A DNA stretch of 64,000 bases from Mucilaginibacter rigui (GTDB lineage: Bacteria > Bacteroidota > Bacteroidia > Sphingobacteriales > Sphingobacteriaceae): the NCBI RefSeq assembly GCF_014773275.1, contig NZ_JACWMW010000003.1, forward strand, positions 248,001 through 312,000, read 5' to 3'. The first letter of the stretch is position 1, and each line of letters begins with the position of its first letter. Both the position numbers and the translations under genes were made by a program. The notes beneath the pieces are model-generated. The model searched no databases and was not told the origin of the DNA. It worked only from the letters and a program-made list of their open reading frames with translations. Below, one piece after another: positions 54,226 to 62,441 of the stretch.

Positions 54226-55065
54226 ATGAAAAAGATAAGCGCTGTATTAGACGGATTGAAATTTTCAGAAGCAACGATGAAGTATGCCATCCGTATGGCG
54301 GCAGATACAAACGCGCTGCTTACAGGTGTTTTCCCGGAAGGTTATTTATACCACAGCTTTCATCTTTTTGATATGGTTGGCAACCAGGGCATCTCCAAGG
54401 TAAAACTAAAACACTTATTGGAAAAAGATCAGGCAACCCGCCATAACGCTATTGCAATTTTTAAAGAACAGTGTAAAAGGATGGAAGTTGATTGTGTTAT
54501 TCACAACGATAAAACATTTCCGCTTGAAGACCTGATCAAAGAAAGTATTTACAGCGATCTGCTAATGATTGGTGCCCATGAAACAATGAACAATATCAAT
54601 GAGGCAGCCCCTACCACATTTATTGATAACGTGCTTTCCGAAACGCAGTGCCCGGTGATGGTGGTGCCATCTAAATACCAGGATATACAAAAAGTGGTAT
54701 TACTTTATGATGGCAGTCCTTCTTCCGTTTTTGCTGTCAAGATGTTTAATTATTTACTTCCATTGCTTCGGGATCTTGAAACAGAGGTGATTTATGTTTC
54801 GGGTGAAGATAATCCTAAGGATTTACCCGAAAATAAACTGATACGCGAGTTTATACGCTGCCACTGCCCTCTGGCAAAATATATCATTCTATCGGGAGAT
54901 CCTGATGAACAAATTGTTGCCTATCTCAAAAATGGAAAACTAAACCCACTGGTGGTACTTGGGGCTTACCAGCGTGGCGTTGTTTCCAGATGGTTTAGGA
55001 GCAGTATGGCAGATAAACTTATCTCACAGTTGGCTGTGCCACTATTTATTACGCATTACAGATAG
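54226..55065 (+). CDS. Universal stress protein, two UspA domains
   Basis: 279 residues, begins MKKISAVLDGLKFSEATMKY. The second domain ends with LVVLGAYQRGVVSRWFRSSM then AVPLFITH, the G-x2-G-x9-S type phosphate loop region. It follows the previous usp by 48 bp without an own box and is probably cotranscribed. Confidence 0.9.
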   Translation: MKKISAVLDGLKFSEATMKYAIRMAADTNALLTGVFPEGYLYHSFHLFDMVGNQGISKVKLKHLLEKDQATRHNAIAIFKEQCKRMEVDCVIHNDKTFPLEDLIKESIYSDLLMIGAHETMNNINEAAPTTFIDNVLSETQCPVMVVPSKYQDIQKVVLLYDGSPSSVFAVKMFNYLLPLLRDLETEVIYVSGEDNPKDLPENKLIREFIRCHCPLAKYIILSGDPDEQIVAYLKNGKLNPLVVLGAYQRGVVSRWFRSSMADKLISQLAVPLFITHYR

Positions 55066-55114
55066 GCTATGGTACCCGTTAAAGTTAACAAGCATCAATT
55101 ATTAAAAAAAATAT

Positions 55115-55429
55115 ATGAACGAACAAACAAACCCCCTGGAGATATTTGAAAAGGAGGCCCCGGAAGTCGCCAGAGCATTTGATCAATTAATTGATGCTTT
55201 AAAACAAACTACCGGCCTGGATTCAAAAACAAAACAACTGGTTTATATCGGGATTAAGTCGGCCCTGGGCGATTCTAAAGCGATATCTTATCATGTTGTT
55301 ATGGCCAAAACCCTTGGCGCTACCCGGGAAGAGATCAGAGATACTATATTAATCACGCTAACTGTTTGCGGATTGAGTGGGGTGGCTAACTGTCTGCCGG
55401 TGGCATTAGCTGCTTTTGATCAGGTTTAA
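55115..55429 (+). CDS. Carboxymuconolactone decarboxylase family (AhpD-like) protein without redox cysteines
   Basis: 104 residues with the all-helical CMD fold: QLVYIGIKSALGDSKAISYH, then AKTLGATREEIRDTILITLT. In AhpD-like enzymes a CxxCH-type pair sits in the first of these helices; here it reads GDSKAISYH, keeping the His but no Cys. The two Cys (VCGLSGVANC) are in the last helix. A peroxidase role like AhpD is therefore doubtful. Last gene of the stress operon, 49 bp after the usp. Confidence 0.85.
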   Translation: MNEQTNPLEIFEKEAPEVARAFDQLIDALKQTTGLDSKTKQLVYIGIKSALGDSKAISYHVVMAKTLGATREEIRDTILITLTVCGLSGVANCLPVALAAFDQV

Positions 55430-55658
55430 GGCAATAATACAAAAGGAAAACTTAAGGTAGTCAGGTGATTGCTGCATTCGGCTTGGTTTGCGGACGGTGG
55501 CTATCTATTCCTTAATATTTCAATTTCCACCCTTGATCTTGATCTTTATTTTTATAAGTTAAAAAGGAAAAGTGAGCAGGCGCATTTACAGGGCTGTCCC
55601 GTGTCATTTCTACAGGCTAACCGGTTCTTAAATTTGATTAACTTTTAAAATCAATAAA

Positions 55659-57062
55659 ATGGAAACAGTAGCTAAGGTATCACCGATAAAAACGGTAAAC
55701 CCATTTAATAATCAACTTATTAAATCTTTCGAAGTTATGACGGATGAGCAGATCAATGCGAAGCTTGCTCTTGCTGATAAAGCCTTTCAAAACTGGAAAA
55801 ACGTGCCAAAAGCGAAGCGTGCGCAGCTCTTGCGCAGAGTAGCCCACCTGATGCGTGTACGAAAATCACAATTGGAAGAACTGGCCACCCTGGAGATGGG
55901 AAAGCTGGTAAAGGAAAGCCGCACCGAAGTAGAACTTTGTGCCGCTATTTTCGATTATTATGCTGATAACGGTGAAAAGTTTTTAGCGGATAAGCCGCTT
56001 GAGACGCCGGAAGGCTCAGCCTTTCTGTGTTATGAACCAATTGGGGTTTTACTCAGCATCCAACCCTGGAATTTTCCGTTCTACCAAATCACCCGTTCGG
56101 CAGCACCCCATCTGATGGCAGGAAATGCCATGTTGCTGAAACATGCCTCTAATGTCCCGCAATGTGCGCAGGTCATGGAAGAAATTTTCCTGGAAGCAGG
56201 GTTTCCTGAAGGTGTTTACCAGAACTTATTTATTCCGGGAAACAAAATTGATGCTCTATTGGCAGATAAAAGGATAAAAGCGGTAACGTTTACAGGGAGT
56301 GAACCCGCTGGTTCTGCCATTGCTGCTGCGGCCGGTAAATATATAAAAAAATCTACCCTTGAACTTGGCGGCAGCGATGCCTTTATTGTGTTGGATGATG
56401 CTGATGCAGAACAGGCTGCCGAGGCTGCTGTACGTGGCCGGATGTGGAACGCCGGGCAGGTTTGCGTATCGCCTAAAAGGGTGATTGTAGAGGAAGGCAT
56501 AGCCGACCTGTTCATGGAAAAGGTGAAAACTAAATTTGCTGGATTAAAAGTAGGTGACCCAATGGATGAACAAACCGATCTGGCCCCTTTAAGCAGCGAA
56601 AAAGCGGTGGAGGATGTAATTAAACAAGTTCAAAAGGCGGTTGAAGAAGGTGCGACGGTGATTACCGGTGGGCATCGTATAAATCGTCCCGGTGCTTTTA
56701 TGGAACCTACTATCCTAACCGGCATCAAACCAGGAACGGCAGCCTATCAGGAAGAGATATTTGGCCCGGTGTTTATGTTTTACAAGGTAAAGGATGAGCA
56801 GGCTGCCATTAACCTGGCCAATGCCACCGACTATGGTTTGGGCGGCAGCGTATTCAGTTCAAATAACGAAAGAGCAGTTAAGGTGGCCCGTCAGATCGAA
56901 ACCGGCATGGTGTACATTAACCATGTGACTGGTATTGCACCTGAATTGCCTTTTGGCGGCACTAAACATTCCGGATATGGCCGGGAACAGTCTCCGGCAG
57001 CAATCTACGAGTTTGTTAACGCCAAACTAATCAGGGTAACTACAGCTGAAAGCGCTTATTAA
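55659..57062 (+). CDS. NAD(P)-dependent succinate-semialdehyde dehydrogenase family protein
   Basis: 467 residues of the aldehyde dehydrogenase superfamily. Catalytic Glu235 is in LELGGSD and nucleophile Cys269 in GQVCVSP; PWNFPF and FTGSEPAGSAI hold the cofactor fold. The QPWNFPFYQITRSAAP and GMVYINHVTG segments place it with the GabD/SSADH group, oxidising succinate semialdehyde or related aldehydes. It is a single gene with no perfect stress box, though one weak half-match (TGATCTTGATCT, 55534-55545) occurs upstream. Confidence 0.92.
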   Translation: METVAKVSPIKTVNPFNNQLIKSFEVMTDEQINAKLALADKAFQNWKNVPKAKRAQLLRRVAHLMRVRKSQLEELATLEMGKLVKESRTEVELCAAIFDYYADNGEKFLADKPLETPEGSAFLCYEPIGVLLSIQPWNFPFYQITRSAAPHLMAGNAMLLKHASNVPQCAQVMEEIFLEAGFPEGVYQNLFIPGNKIDALLADKRIKAVTFTGSEPAGSAIAAAAGKYIKKSTLELGGSDAFIVLDDADAEQAAEAAVRGRMWNAGQVCVSPKRVIVEEGIADLFMEKVKTKFAGLKVGDPMDEQTDLAPLSSEKAVEDVIKQVQKAVEEGATVITGGHRINRPGAFMEPTILTGIKPGTAAYQEEIFGPVFMFYKVKDEQAAINLANATDYGLGGSVFSSNNERAVKVARQIETGMVYINHVTGIAPELPFGGTKHSGYGREQSPAAIYEFVNAKLIRVTTAESAY

Positions 57063-57071
57063 ACCACTTCT

Positions 57072-57104
57072 ATCAACGGATCCGTTACCCGCGGATCTGT
57101 TGAT
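57072..57104 (+). terminator. Hairpin after the aldehyde dehydrogenase gene
   Basis: ATCAACGGATCC (57072-57083) pairs with GGATCTGTTGAT (57093-57104), 12 bp with one G-U pair and a 9-nt loop, 9 bp after the stop. The downstream T-run is weak, so termination is probable but not certain. Confidence 0.5.
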
Positions 57105-57313
57105 ATCACTATACTTTATTTAATGATTTATCTGATGCCGTTTATTTTTATGATGGCAATACTTATTGACTTTCATTTTTACTTACCTTTTTCTATAAGC
57201 TTTATTCTATCGTATCTGCCTGATTGCTAAATGAGTGAGTTAAACAGCGCAGGGCTTGTTATTTGCAAGAAAATTTGCAAGCACCAAAACGGGTATTGAC
57301 AACCAGTAATAGT

Positions 57314-58174
57314 TCAATTGCTCATTTTTGACGGGAAGATCAACAATGCTGTGCGTTGCCTGGCTAATGCGGCTTTAGTTTTGCTGCGCGAAAATAACCG
57401 GATCATAAACGAGAGCTGTTGATGCAAAAATGCTAAAATAGCAGGCCCATCTTCGGCGGTAAGCTCATTTAACCGGGCAACAAGGTCTTTGCCATTTACT
57501 TTCCGATAGTTGAGCCCTTGGTAATTGAGCAGTTCAAGCTGCTCTTTAAAGGCCTGCTCTTTAGCCGTCATCTTATCCTCACCTGGCTTGCTCACGTGTA
57601 TAATGTGTAGTTGATAGTTCATTAAATTGCCGAGCTTCATCAGGTAACGAATAGCCTTCAGGTCGGACTCGTCGAAGTTCGTGGCAAAAATTATTTTACG
57701 AATCTGATAGAGATCTGTGTTAGTAGGGATAACCAATACCGGGCGGCTGGTATTTTTGATCACCGCACTGGTATCAGCGCCGGGCAAAGGATCATCGGGA
57801 TGTATGGAACGGGCACCCATAACAACCAGTTCAATATTTTGTGCTTTGATGATTTCCGCTACTTTCATTCCAAGGTCGCAGTTTGAAGCTTGGAATTGCA
57901 CAGCAGGCTTGTGCCCGGCAGGCTCCAACAGTTTTACTGCAATGGATTCCAGCCCTTCAGTTAACGATTCCAGCCCCTGTATGCTGTGCTGCTTGCGCAG
58001 GGAGAAATCATCAACATCCCATCCACCCCCGCTTTCATAGGGCAGGGTGGCATAGTCGATATAAGTATTGAATAGTAGTAGGTCGGTTTTTAATTTGGAG
58101 CTTAACACTAATCCAGCCTTTGCTGCGCAGGTGGCATTTTCAGAAAAATCTGTCAATATTAAAATCGTCTTCAT
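57314..58174 (-). CDS. Universal stress protein, two UspA domains
   Basis: 286 residues, begins MKTILILTDFSENATCAAKA. The first domain has LVVMGARSIHPDDPLPGADT then RPVLVIPTN, the second begins IRKIIFATNFDESDLKAIRY. It is closely similar in layout to the usp at 38716. Single gene with two perfect dyads upstream, and a convergent neighbour. Confidence 0.92.
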   Translation of the reverse strand: MKTILILTDFSENATCAAKAGLVLSSKLKTDLLLFNTYIDYATLPYESGGGWDVDDFSLRKQHSIQGLESLTEGLESIAVKLLEPAGHKPAVQFQASNCDLGMKVAEIIKAQNIELVVMGARSIHPDDPLPGADTSAVIKNTSRPVLVIPTNTDLYQIRKIIFATNFDESDLKAIRYLMKLGNLMNYQLHIIHVSKPGEDKMTAKEQAFKEQLELLNYQGLNYRKVNGKDLVARLNELTAEDGPAILAFLHQQLSFMIRLFSRSKTKAALARQRTALLIFPSKMSN

Positions 58175-58178
58175 ATAT

Positions 58179-58243
58179 CTAAGTACCGGTATTTTCGGAT
58201 TTTGATTGATGATATCCGTCAGGTCATTGGCTGATGGTCGTCA
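58179..58243 (-). promoter_or_regulatory. Stress-box promoter of the usp at 57314, two perfect dyads
   Basis: TGAT-ATCC-GTCA (58210-58221) and TGAT-GGTC-GTCA (58232-58243) are exactly 22 bp apart. The -7 position at 23 bp reads GTACTTAG (58186-58179 on the minus strand), a poor fit, so initiation here is less sure. Confidence 0.6.
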
Positions 58244-58602
58244 TTATTCGCCAAGATTCGGGTGAGTAATTTGGGATAAGGACTATCTAAATAATCGAAA
58301 ATGATCAAAAACTGCGCATCCTGTACAGGTTGACCGAAGTGAACGAGTTATTTTTAGATGATCTTGTACAGTCTTAACAGGTAGATTTTATTTTGAATTG
58401 AGCAGCGGAGGGCAATACATGCTTTATTGTTACTTATGGGCAAGAGTATGAAGACTTTTTCTTAAATTGAGTATAGCAGTAAACAATCGATACCATTATT
58501 GATTTTTATGGCAGCTGCATATAACACTTCGTCTAATTTTGGTTGCCTATCTGGGCGGGCTGCTACTCTATCCAAATATTCGCAGGTATTAGCCGATAAA
58601 CC
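58244..58602. other. Intergenic region between usp and histidine kinase genes
   Basis: 360 bp with only short frames on both strands and nothing recognisable. It may be further decayed sequence, as other gaps of this region are. Confidence 0.4.
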
Positions 58603-59613
58603 TTAGTCAACCAACAGGAATTCCATTTCAAAACAGGTTTCTATCCCGGGTTTACTATAAAAGCGGAAACTTCCGTTCATGAGTTCTACATAGCGTTTTA
58701 CTATTGCCAATCCGAGTCCGGTTCCCGGGATATTGCCTGACTCATTAACCCGGTAGAAAGCAGTAAAAAGTTTTCCCTGGTCTTTTTCGGCTATTCCGGC
58801 ACCGTTGTCTTTAACGCTGATACTTAAGTATTCGTCGCTGATACTAGTGATGAGGCAGATGCGTGCTTGGTCGCCAGCATATTTAACAGCATTGTGCAGT
58901 AAGTTGATGAGCGCATTTCTGATCAGTCGCTGGTCTAGCTTAACCATAGTGGCGTTACCAATTGGTTCATACTTTAACTCCTGACCGCTTTTGGCCATGA
59001 TTTTGGTGTCTGCTAAAATATCCCGGCATAATGCTGGCAGATCAAACCATTCATATTGTGCGCTGACCCGCCCGGCATCCAACTTTTCGAGTGATAAGAA
59101 ATCTTCCAGTATACCCTCCAAATTATGCACAGTTTGTTTTATCTTAAGGCTATGTTTGGTTATTTTCTCTTGATCCAGTTGGCCGGCATATTTTTCTATC
59201 AATGAAGCGGAAAGTAAGATTGAGCTTAGCGGAGTGCGAAATTCATGTGAAGCCAGGGTAACAAAACTGCTTTTCATTTGGTTTAGTTCGTGCTCCTGCT
59301 GGTAAGCACGAAACCGGGTATTAAGCTCGTTAAGTACTATATAAACTAAAAAGCCCACAATACCCAGCACAACAGCAGTGCCGCCGGCCACAATGACTCT
59401 GACGCGGCCCCCATTATGTGGTTGTTGACTGAGTGCGTTGTATGAGAGGGTCCCCAGCAAGGCAACCAACAGTACAGAAACCGCCCCACCAGTGTAGAAT
59501 AACAAGCGGAAACGATAAAATACGCCATAAAACTGACGTCCGGATCCCTGATCAACTCCGTAGGGCATCTGTTTCTTTTTGATGATTTTAGCTGCTAATT
59601 CTCTATTCCTCAT
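58603..59613 (-). CDS. Orphan sensor histidine kinase
   Basis: 336 residues. Two transmembrane helices (about 38-60 and 73-94) with a loop of only about a dozen residues between them, so the signal is probably sensed inside the membrane or cytoplasm. HisKA has His123 (VTLASHEFRTPLSSILLSAS), the ATPase domain has LRYAL-type NALINLLHNAVKYAG, DNGAGIAEKD and GTGLGLAIVKR. No regulator gene is adjacent. It is divergent from the flavodoxin gene that has the stress boxes. Confidence 0.93.
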   Translation of the reverse strand: MRNRELAAKIIKKKQMPYGVDQGSGRQFYGVFYRFRLLFYTGGAVSVLLVALLGTLSYNALSQQPHNGGRVRVIVAGGTAVVLGIVGFLVYIVLNELNTRFRAYQQEHELNQMKSSFVTLASHEFRTPLSSILLSASLIEKYAGQLDQEKITKHSLKIKQTVHNLEGILEDFLSLEKLDAGRVSAQYEWFDLPALCRDILADTKIMAKSGQELKYEPIGNATMVKLDQRLIRNALINLLHNAVKYAGDQARICLITSISDEYLSISVKDNGAGIAEKDQGKLFTAFYRVNESGNIPGTGLGLAIVKRYVELMNGSFRFYSKPGIETCFEMEFLLVD

Positions 59614-59797
59614 ATGCTTTTTATTGCACTAATTTCGATTTTCGTATTAGGAACATATATGATTGCCGACAAGTCGAAGCGGGATTTTGGTCATTTTCTG
59701 CCGGAACTTCAATTTTTCATAGCTTGGTTACAGTGCCCGACATGAAACGTTTGGAAAATATGGAAAACCAAGTTGGGTGCAATATAAACTGTCCGGG

Positions 59798-59862
59798 TGA
59801 TCTTCGTCAGGGTATGGCATGACAGGAGTCATTCCCTTAAACAATCGCAAAGGTTAAACTTG
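59798..59862 (+). promoter_or_regulatory. Stress-box promoter of the flavodoxin-PNPOx operon, two perfect dyads
   Basis: TGAT-CTTC-GTCA (59798-59809) and TGAC-AGGA-GTCA (59820-59831), 22 bp apart. TAAACTTG (59855-59862) follows after exactly 23 bp. The ATG is at 59882, about 15 nt after the expected transcript start. Confidence 0.75.
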
Positions 59863-59881
59863 TATAAAATTAATATACACC

Positions 59882-60406
59882 ATGAAAGGGATAATCATTT
59901 ATCAGAGCAGGTATGGTGCAACGGAACAATACGCGCGTTGGTTAGCTGAAGCGACACGGCTTCCTATGCTTAGTTTAGACCGCGCAACACCGGCAATACT
60001 GGCCGGTTATGACATCATCATCTTAGGTAGTTCTGTGTATGTTGGGAAACTGCTTGTATCCAAGTGGCTCGACCAAAATGCCGGTTTACTTGCCCAAAAG
60101 AAAGTTTTGCTCTTTATAGTTTGTGGAACAACTGCTGATGATATCAGTCAGCAACAAGAAATTATCCGTAACAATCTCGGCAGGGCGCTCAGCAGGTCTA
60201 TAGAGACGTTTTTTTTACCAGGCAGGTGCGTTATCGCAAACCTATCTTGGAAAGATCGTATAGTACTTAAGATAGGGGCGTGGCTGCAAAAGGACCCACA
60301 AAAGAAAGTAGTGATGAATCAGGGTTTTAACTATATGGATCAGAAAAATCTTACCCGCTTGATTGCTGCGGTGAAGCATTCAGTAAAGGAGACCGCGTTA
60401 TGTTAG
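59882..60406 (+). CDS. Flavodoxin-domain protein (HemG-like)
   Basis: 174 residues. The FMN phosphate loop is YQSRYGATEQYA at residues 7-18, and IIILGSSVYVGK plus LFIVCGTTADD form the isoalloxazine-binding loops. The single-domain shape resembles HemG, the menaquinone-dependent protoporphyrinogen oxidase, and other flavodoxin-domain proteins. Heme synthesis under low oxygen is one possible role. It overlaps the PNPOx gene by 7 bp, so the two flavin proteins are coupled. Confidence 0.87.
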   Translation: MKGIIIYQSRYGATEQYARWLAEATRLPMLSLDRATPAILAGYDIIILGSSVYVGKLLVSKWLDQNAGLLAQKKVLLFIVCGTTADDISQQQEIIRNNLGRALSRSIETFFLPGRCVIANLSWKDRIVLKIGAWLQKDPQKKVVMNQGFNYMDQKNLTRLIAAVKHSVKETALC

Positions 60407-60852
60407 GAGAACTGAACGATAAACAGGTAGAGCATTTACTTAGCAAACAGATCATCGGTAGGGTCGCCTGTACGGATCATGACCTTCCCTATATTGTGCC
60501 GGTAAATTACGTTTACAATGGCAGGGAGATAATTAGCCATAGTATACCCGGCAAAAAGATTGATATGATGCGGAAGAACCCCCGGGTTTGTTTCCAGGTA
60601 GATGAAATTAACAGTATATTCGACTGGCAAAGCGTGGTAGCCTGGGGCCGTTTTGAAGAGATTACCGATATGGCAGAAAAGGAGCAAGCCATGATGGCGC
60701 TTACCCATCGGCTTATGCCTTTTGCCGAGCAACCATCAGATCATGCCTCGCATGGCCTGGCAACACAAGAAGCGGATATTGGCACCCGGTTAGACCTTAT
60801 TGTTTATAAGATAGTACTGGTGAATAAAACCGGGCGCTTTGAGCACCGTTAA
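60400..60852 (+). CDS. PNPOx-like flavin/nucleotide-binding protein
   Basis: 150 residues, paralogue of the protein at 39714. Both start MLGEL and share RKNPxVCFxVD, a WxSxxxWGxFEE stretch and a KTGRFE end. The FMN split-barrel fold is clear. It lies in an operon behind the flavodoxin gene, with 7 bp overlap, so it may reduce its substrate with electrons from that protein. Confidence 0.9.
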   Translation: MLGELNDKQVEHLLSKQIIGRVACTDHDLPYIVPVNYVYNGREIISHSIPGKKIDMMRKNPRVCFQVDEINSIFDWQSVVAWGRFEEITDMAEKEQAMMALTHRLMPFAEQPSDHASHGLATQEADIGTRLDLIVYKIVLVNKTGRFEHR

Positions 60853-60928
60853 GAGGTGTCAAAGAGAATGTACCCCTTTAACAGATAGGCTGTTGCTTAG
60901 GATAGGCCCATAACAGTAATTAATAAAA

Positions 60929-62149
60929 TCAATTTAAATCAAGTAACCTGTTTCTAACCAACAGGCACGCCCCAATTATTCCGGCTTTTTCGCCCAGTTT
61001 TGATATTTTTAATTGTGTATCATTATTTACGAGGCTAAGGGAATACTTGTTGATAGCACTTTTGATAGGAAGGCGAATATAATCGCCTGTGGAGGCAAGG
61101 CTACCACCCAGGATCACCAGTTCGGGATTGAAAATATTGATTAGGAGCGCGATACCCCGACCCAATTTTTCGCCAATTTGAGCAATAAGGTCAATAGATA
61201 AAAAATCGTCGTTTTGGGCTCCTTCAATAATATCTTCTAAACGAATGGTAGCCGATGCGTGGTTTTGTTGCGTTATAGTAGTTGATGAACCAGATTCGAT
61301 ACTTTCTTTAAACAGCTTTGTAAGCGCCCAACCAGAAGCTTCAGTTTCCAGGCAGCCCTTCTTCCCGCAATGGCAAATTATCTCATTATTAAATAAAGGT
61401 ATATGCCCAAATTCACCTGCAAACCCCGATTTTCCGTAATAAAGCTGACTGTTAATCATTACCCCCATGCCTAAGCCATGATCCAGGTTTAAAAAGATAA
61501 CGTTTTTTTCACCGTTAACCACGCCTGAGTTAAACTCGCCATAAGCCATCGCCCTCGAATCATTTTCTAAAAAGGTTTTTAAGCCAATTTCTGATTCTAT
61601 TATTTTACTTAAGGGCTCCTCATTAAAATGGAAGAAGCTATAACTGTAACCTGTAGCGCAGTTTACACGGCCAGTAAGGTTTAAGCCAAGCCCCAATATT
61701 TTATTTACTGGGATTGCCGATTCTTTTATAAACGTTTTGATGAGTTTACATAACGATTTAAGCGATTCCTGGTTATTGTTTAGTTCGTAAGGGATATTTT
61801 CTGAAATTTTTACCAGGTTTTTTTGCAGGTTCATTAACCCCAGGTTTATATGGCTTTGTTTAACGTCAACCCCCAGGAAAAAACCCGATTCGGGTATCAG
61901 CCCATAAGTATGTGGCCGCCTTCCACCTTTAGACCCCAATTTGCCATGGTCTTTCAATAGCCCGTCTGCAATCAGATCTGTAATAATGTGGGTTACTTTC
62001 GGTACACTTAAATTAAACTCCTTACTTAACTCAGGAATAGTGCAAACCCCGTTATTGGCAAGATACGATATGATTGATTTTTTGAGATAAACATTTTTAT
62101 AGGCAACGCCTGTAATAGTTTCGTCGTTGATTTCTTTAAAAAAGGTCAT
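60929..62149 (-). CDS. ROK family transcriptional regulator
   Basis: 406 residues with the start at 62149 (MTFFKEINDETITG); a longer frame to 62209 has a non-conserved hydrophobic leader. An N-terminal winged helix (TIPELSKEFNLSVPKVTHII) is followed by the ROK sugar-kinase fold with GVDVKQSHINLGL, GLGLNLTGRV, GFAGEFGHIPL and the zinc motif CHCGKKGCLE. Such NagC/XylR-like repressors respond to a sugar. It is divergent from the DUF4434 gene, which it may control. Confidence 0.92.
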   Translation of the reverse strand: MTFFKEINDETITGVAYKNVYLKKSIISYLANNGVCTIPELSKEFNLSVPKVTHIITDLIADGLLKDHGKLGSKGGRRPHTYGLIPESGFFLGVDVKQSHINLGLMNLQKNLVKISENIPYELNNNQESLKSLCKLIKTFIKESAIPVNKILGLGLNLTGRVNCATGYSYSFFHFNEEPLSKIIESEIGLKTFLENDSRAMAYGEFNSGVVNGEKNVIFLNLDHGLGMGVMINSQLYYGKSGFAGEFGHIPLFNNEIICHCGKKGCLETEASGWALTKLFKESIESGSSTTITQQNHASATIRLEDIIEGAQNDDFLSIDLIAQIGEKLGRGIALLINIFNPELVILGGSLASTGDYIRLPIKSAINKYSLSLVNNDTQLKISKLGEKAGIIGACLLVRNRLLDLN

Positions 62150-62441
62150 TTGTAAAAGTGGAAAAAATATATGAAAGTTAATACTTACGAAAAAAATTAA
62201 CAAATGCAATTCATTAACTATACGCTCAAATACAATTAATTGGATATATAAATTTACTTAAACTGAATATATCTGGCCGGGTTAATTTTCCCATATTATA
62301 AGTTTTGTAAAATTATATTAAATATAAGTAAACATTATAAAAAAAATTATTTTCTTTTTGATTTTTAAAATTAAAAATTAGTTTTGTGTTAGCCATAAGG
62401 TAAGGCCTTTATTTGAACTTGTTAATAGTTAACATACATAC

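Noticed and set aside
55534..55545. TGATCTTGATCT upstream of the aldehyde dehydrogenase as a stress box
   Set aside because: The right half deviates, there is no partner at 22 bp, and no fitting -7 element was found.
58508..58606. Short frame starting MAAAYNTSSNFG before the histidine kinase end
   Set aside because: 32 codons, no promoter, no similarity, and it overlaps the end of the kinase gene.
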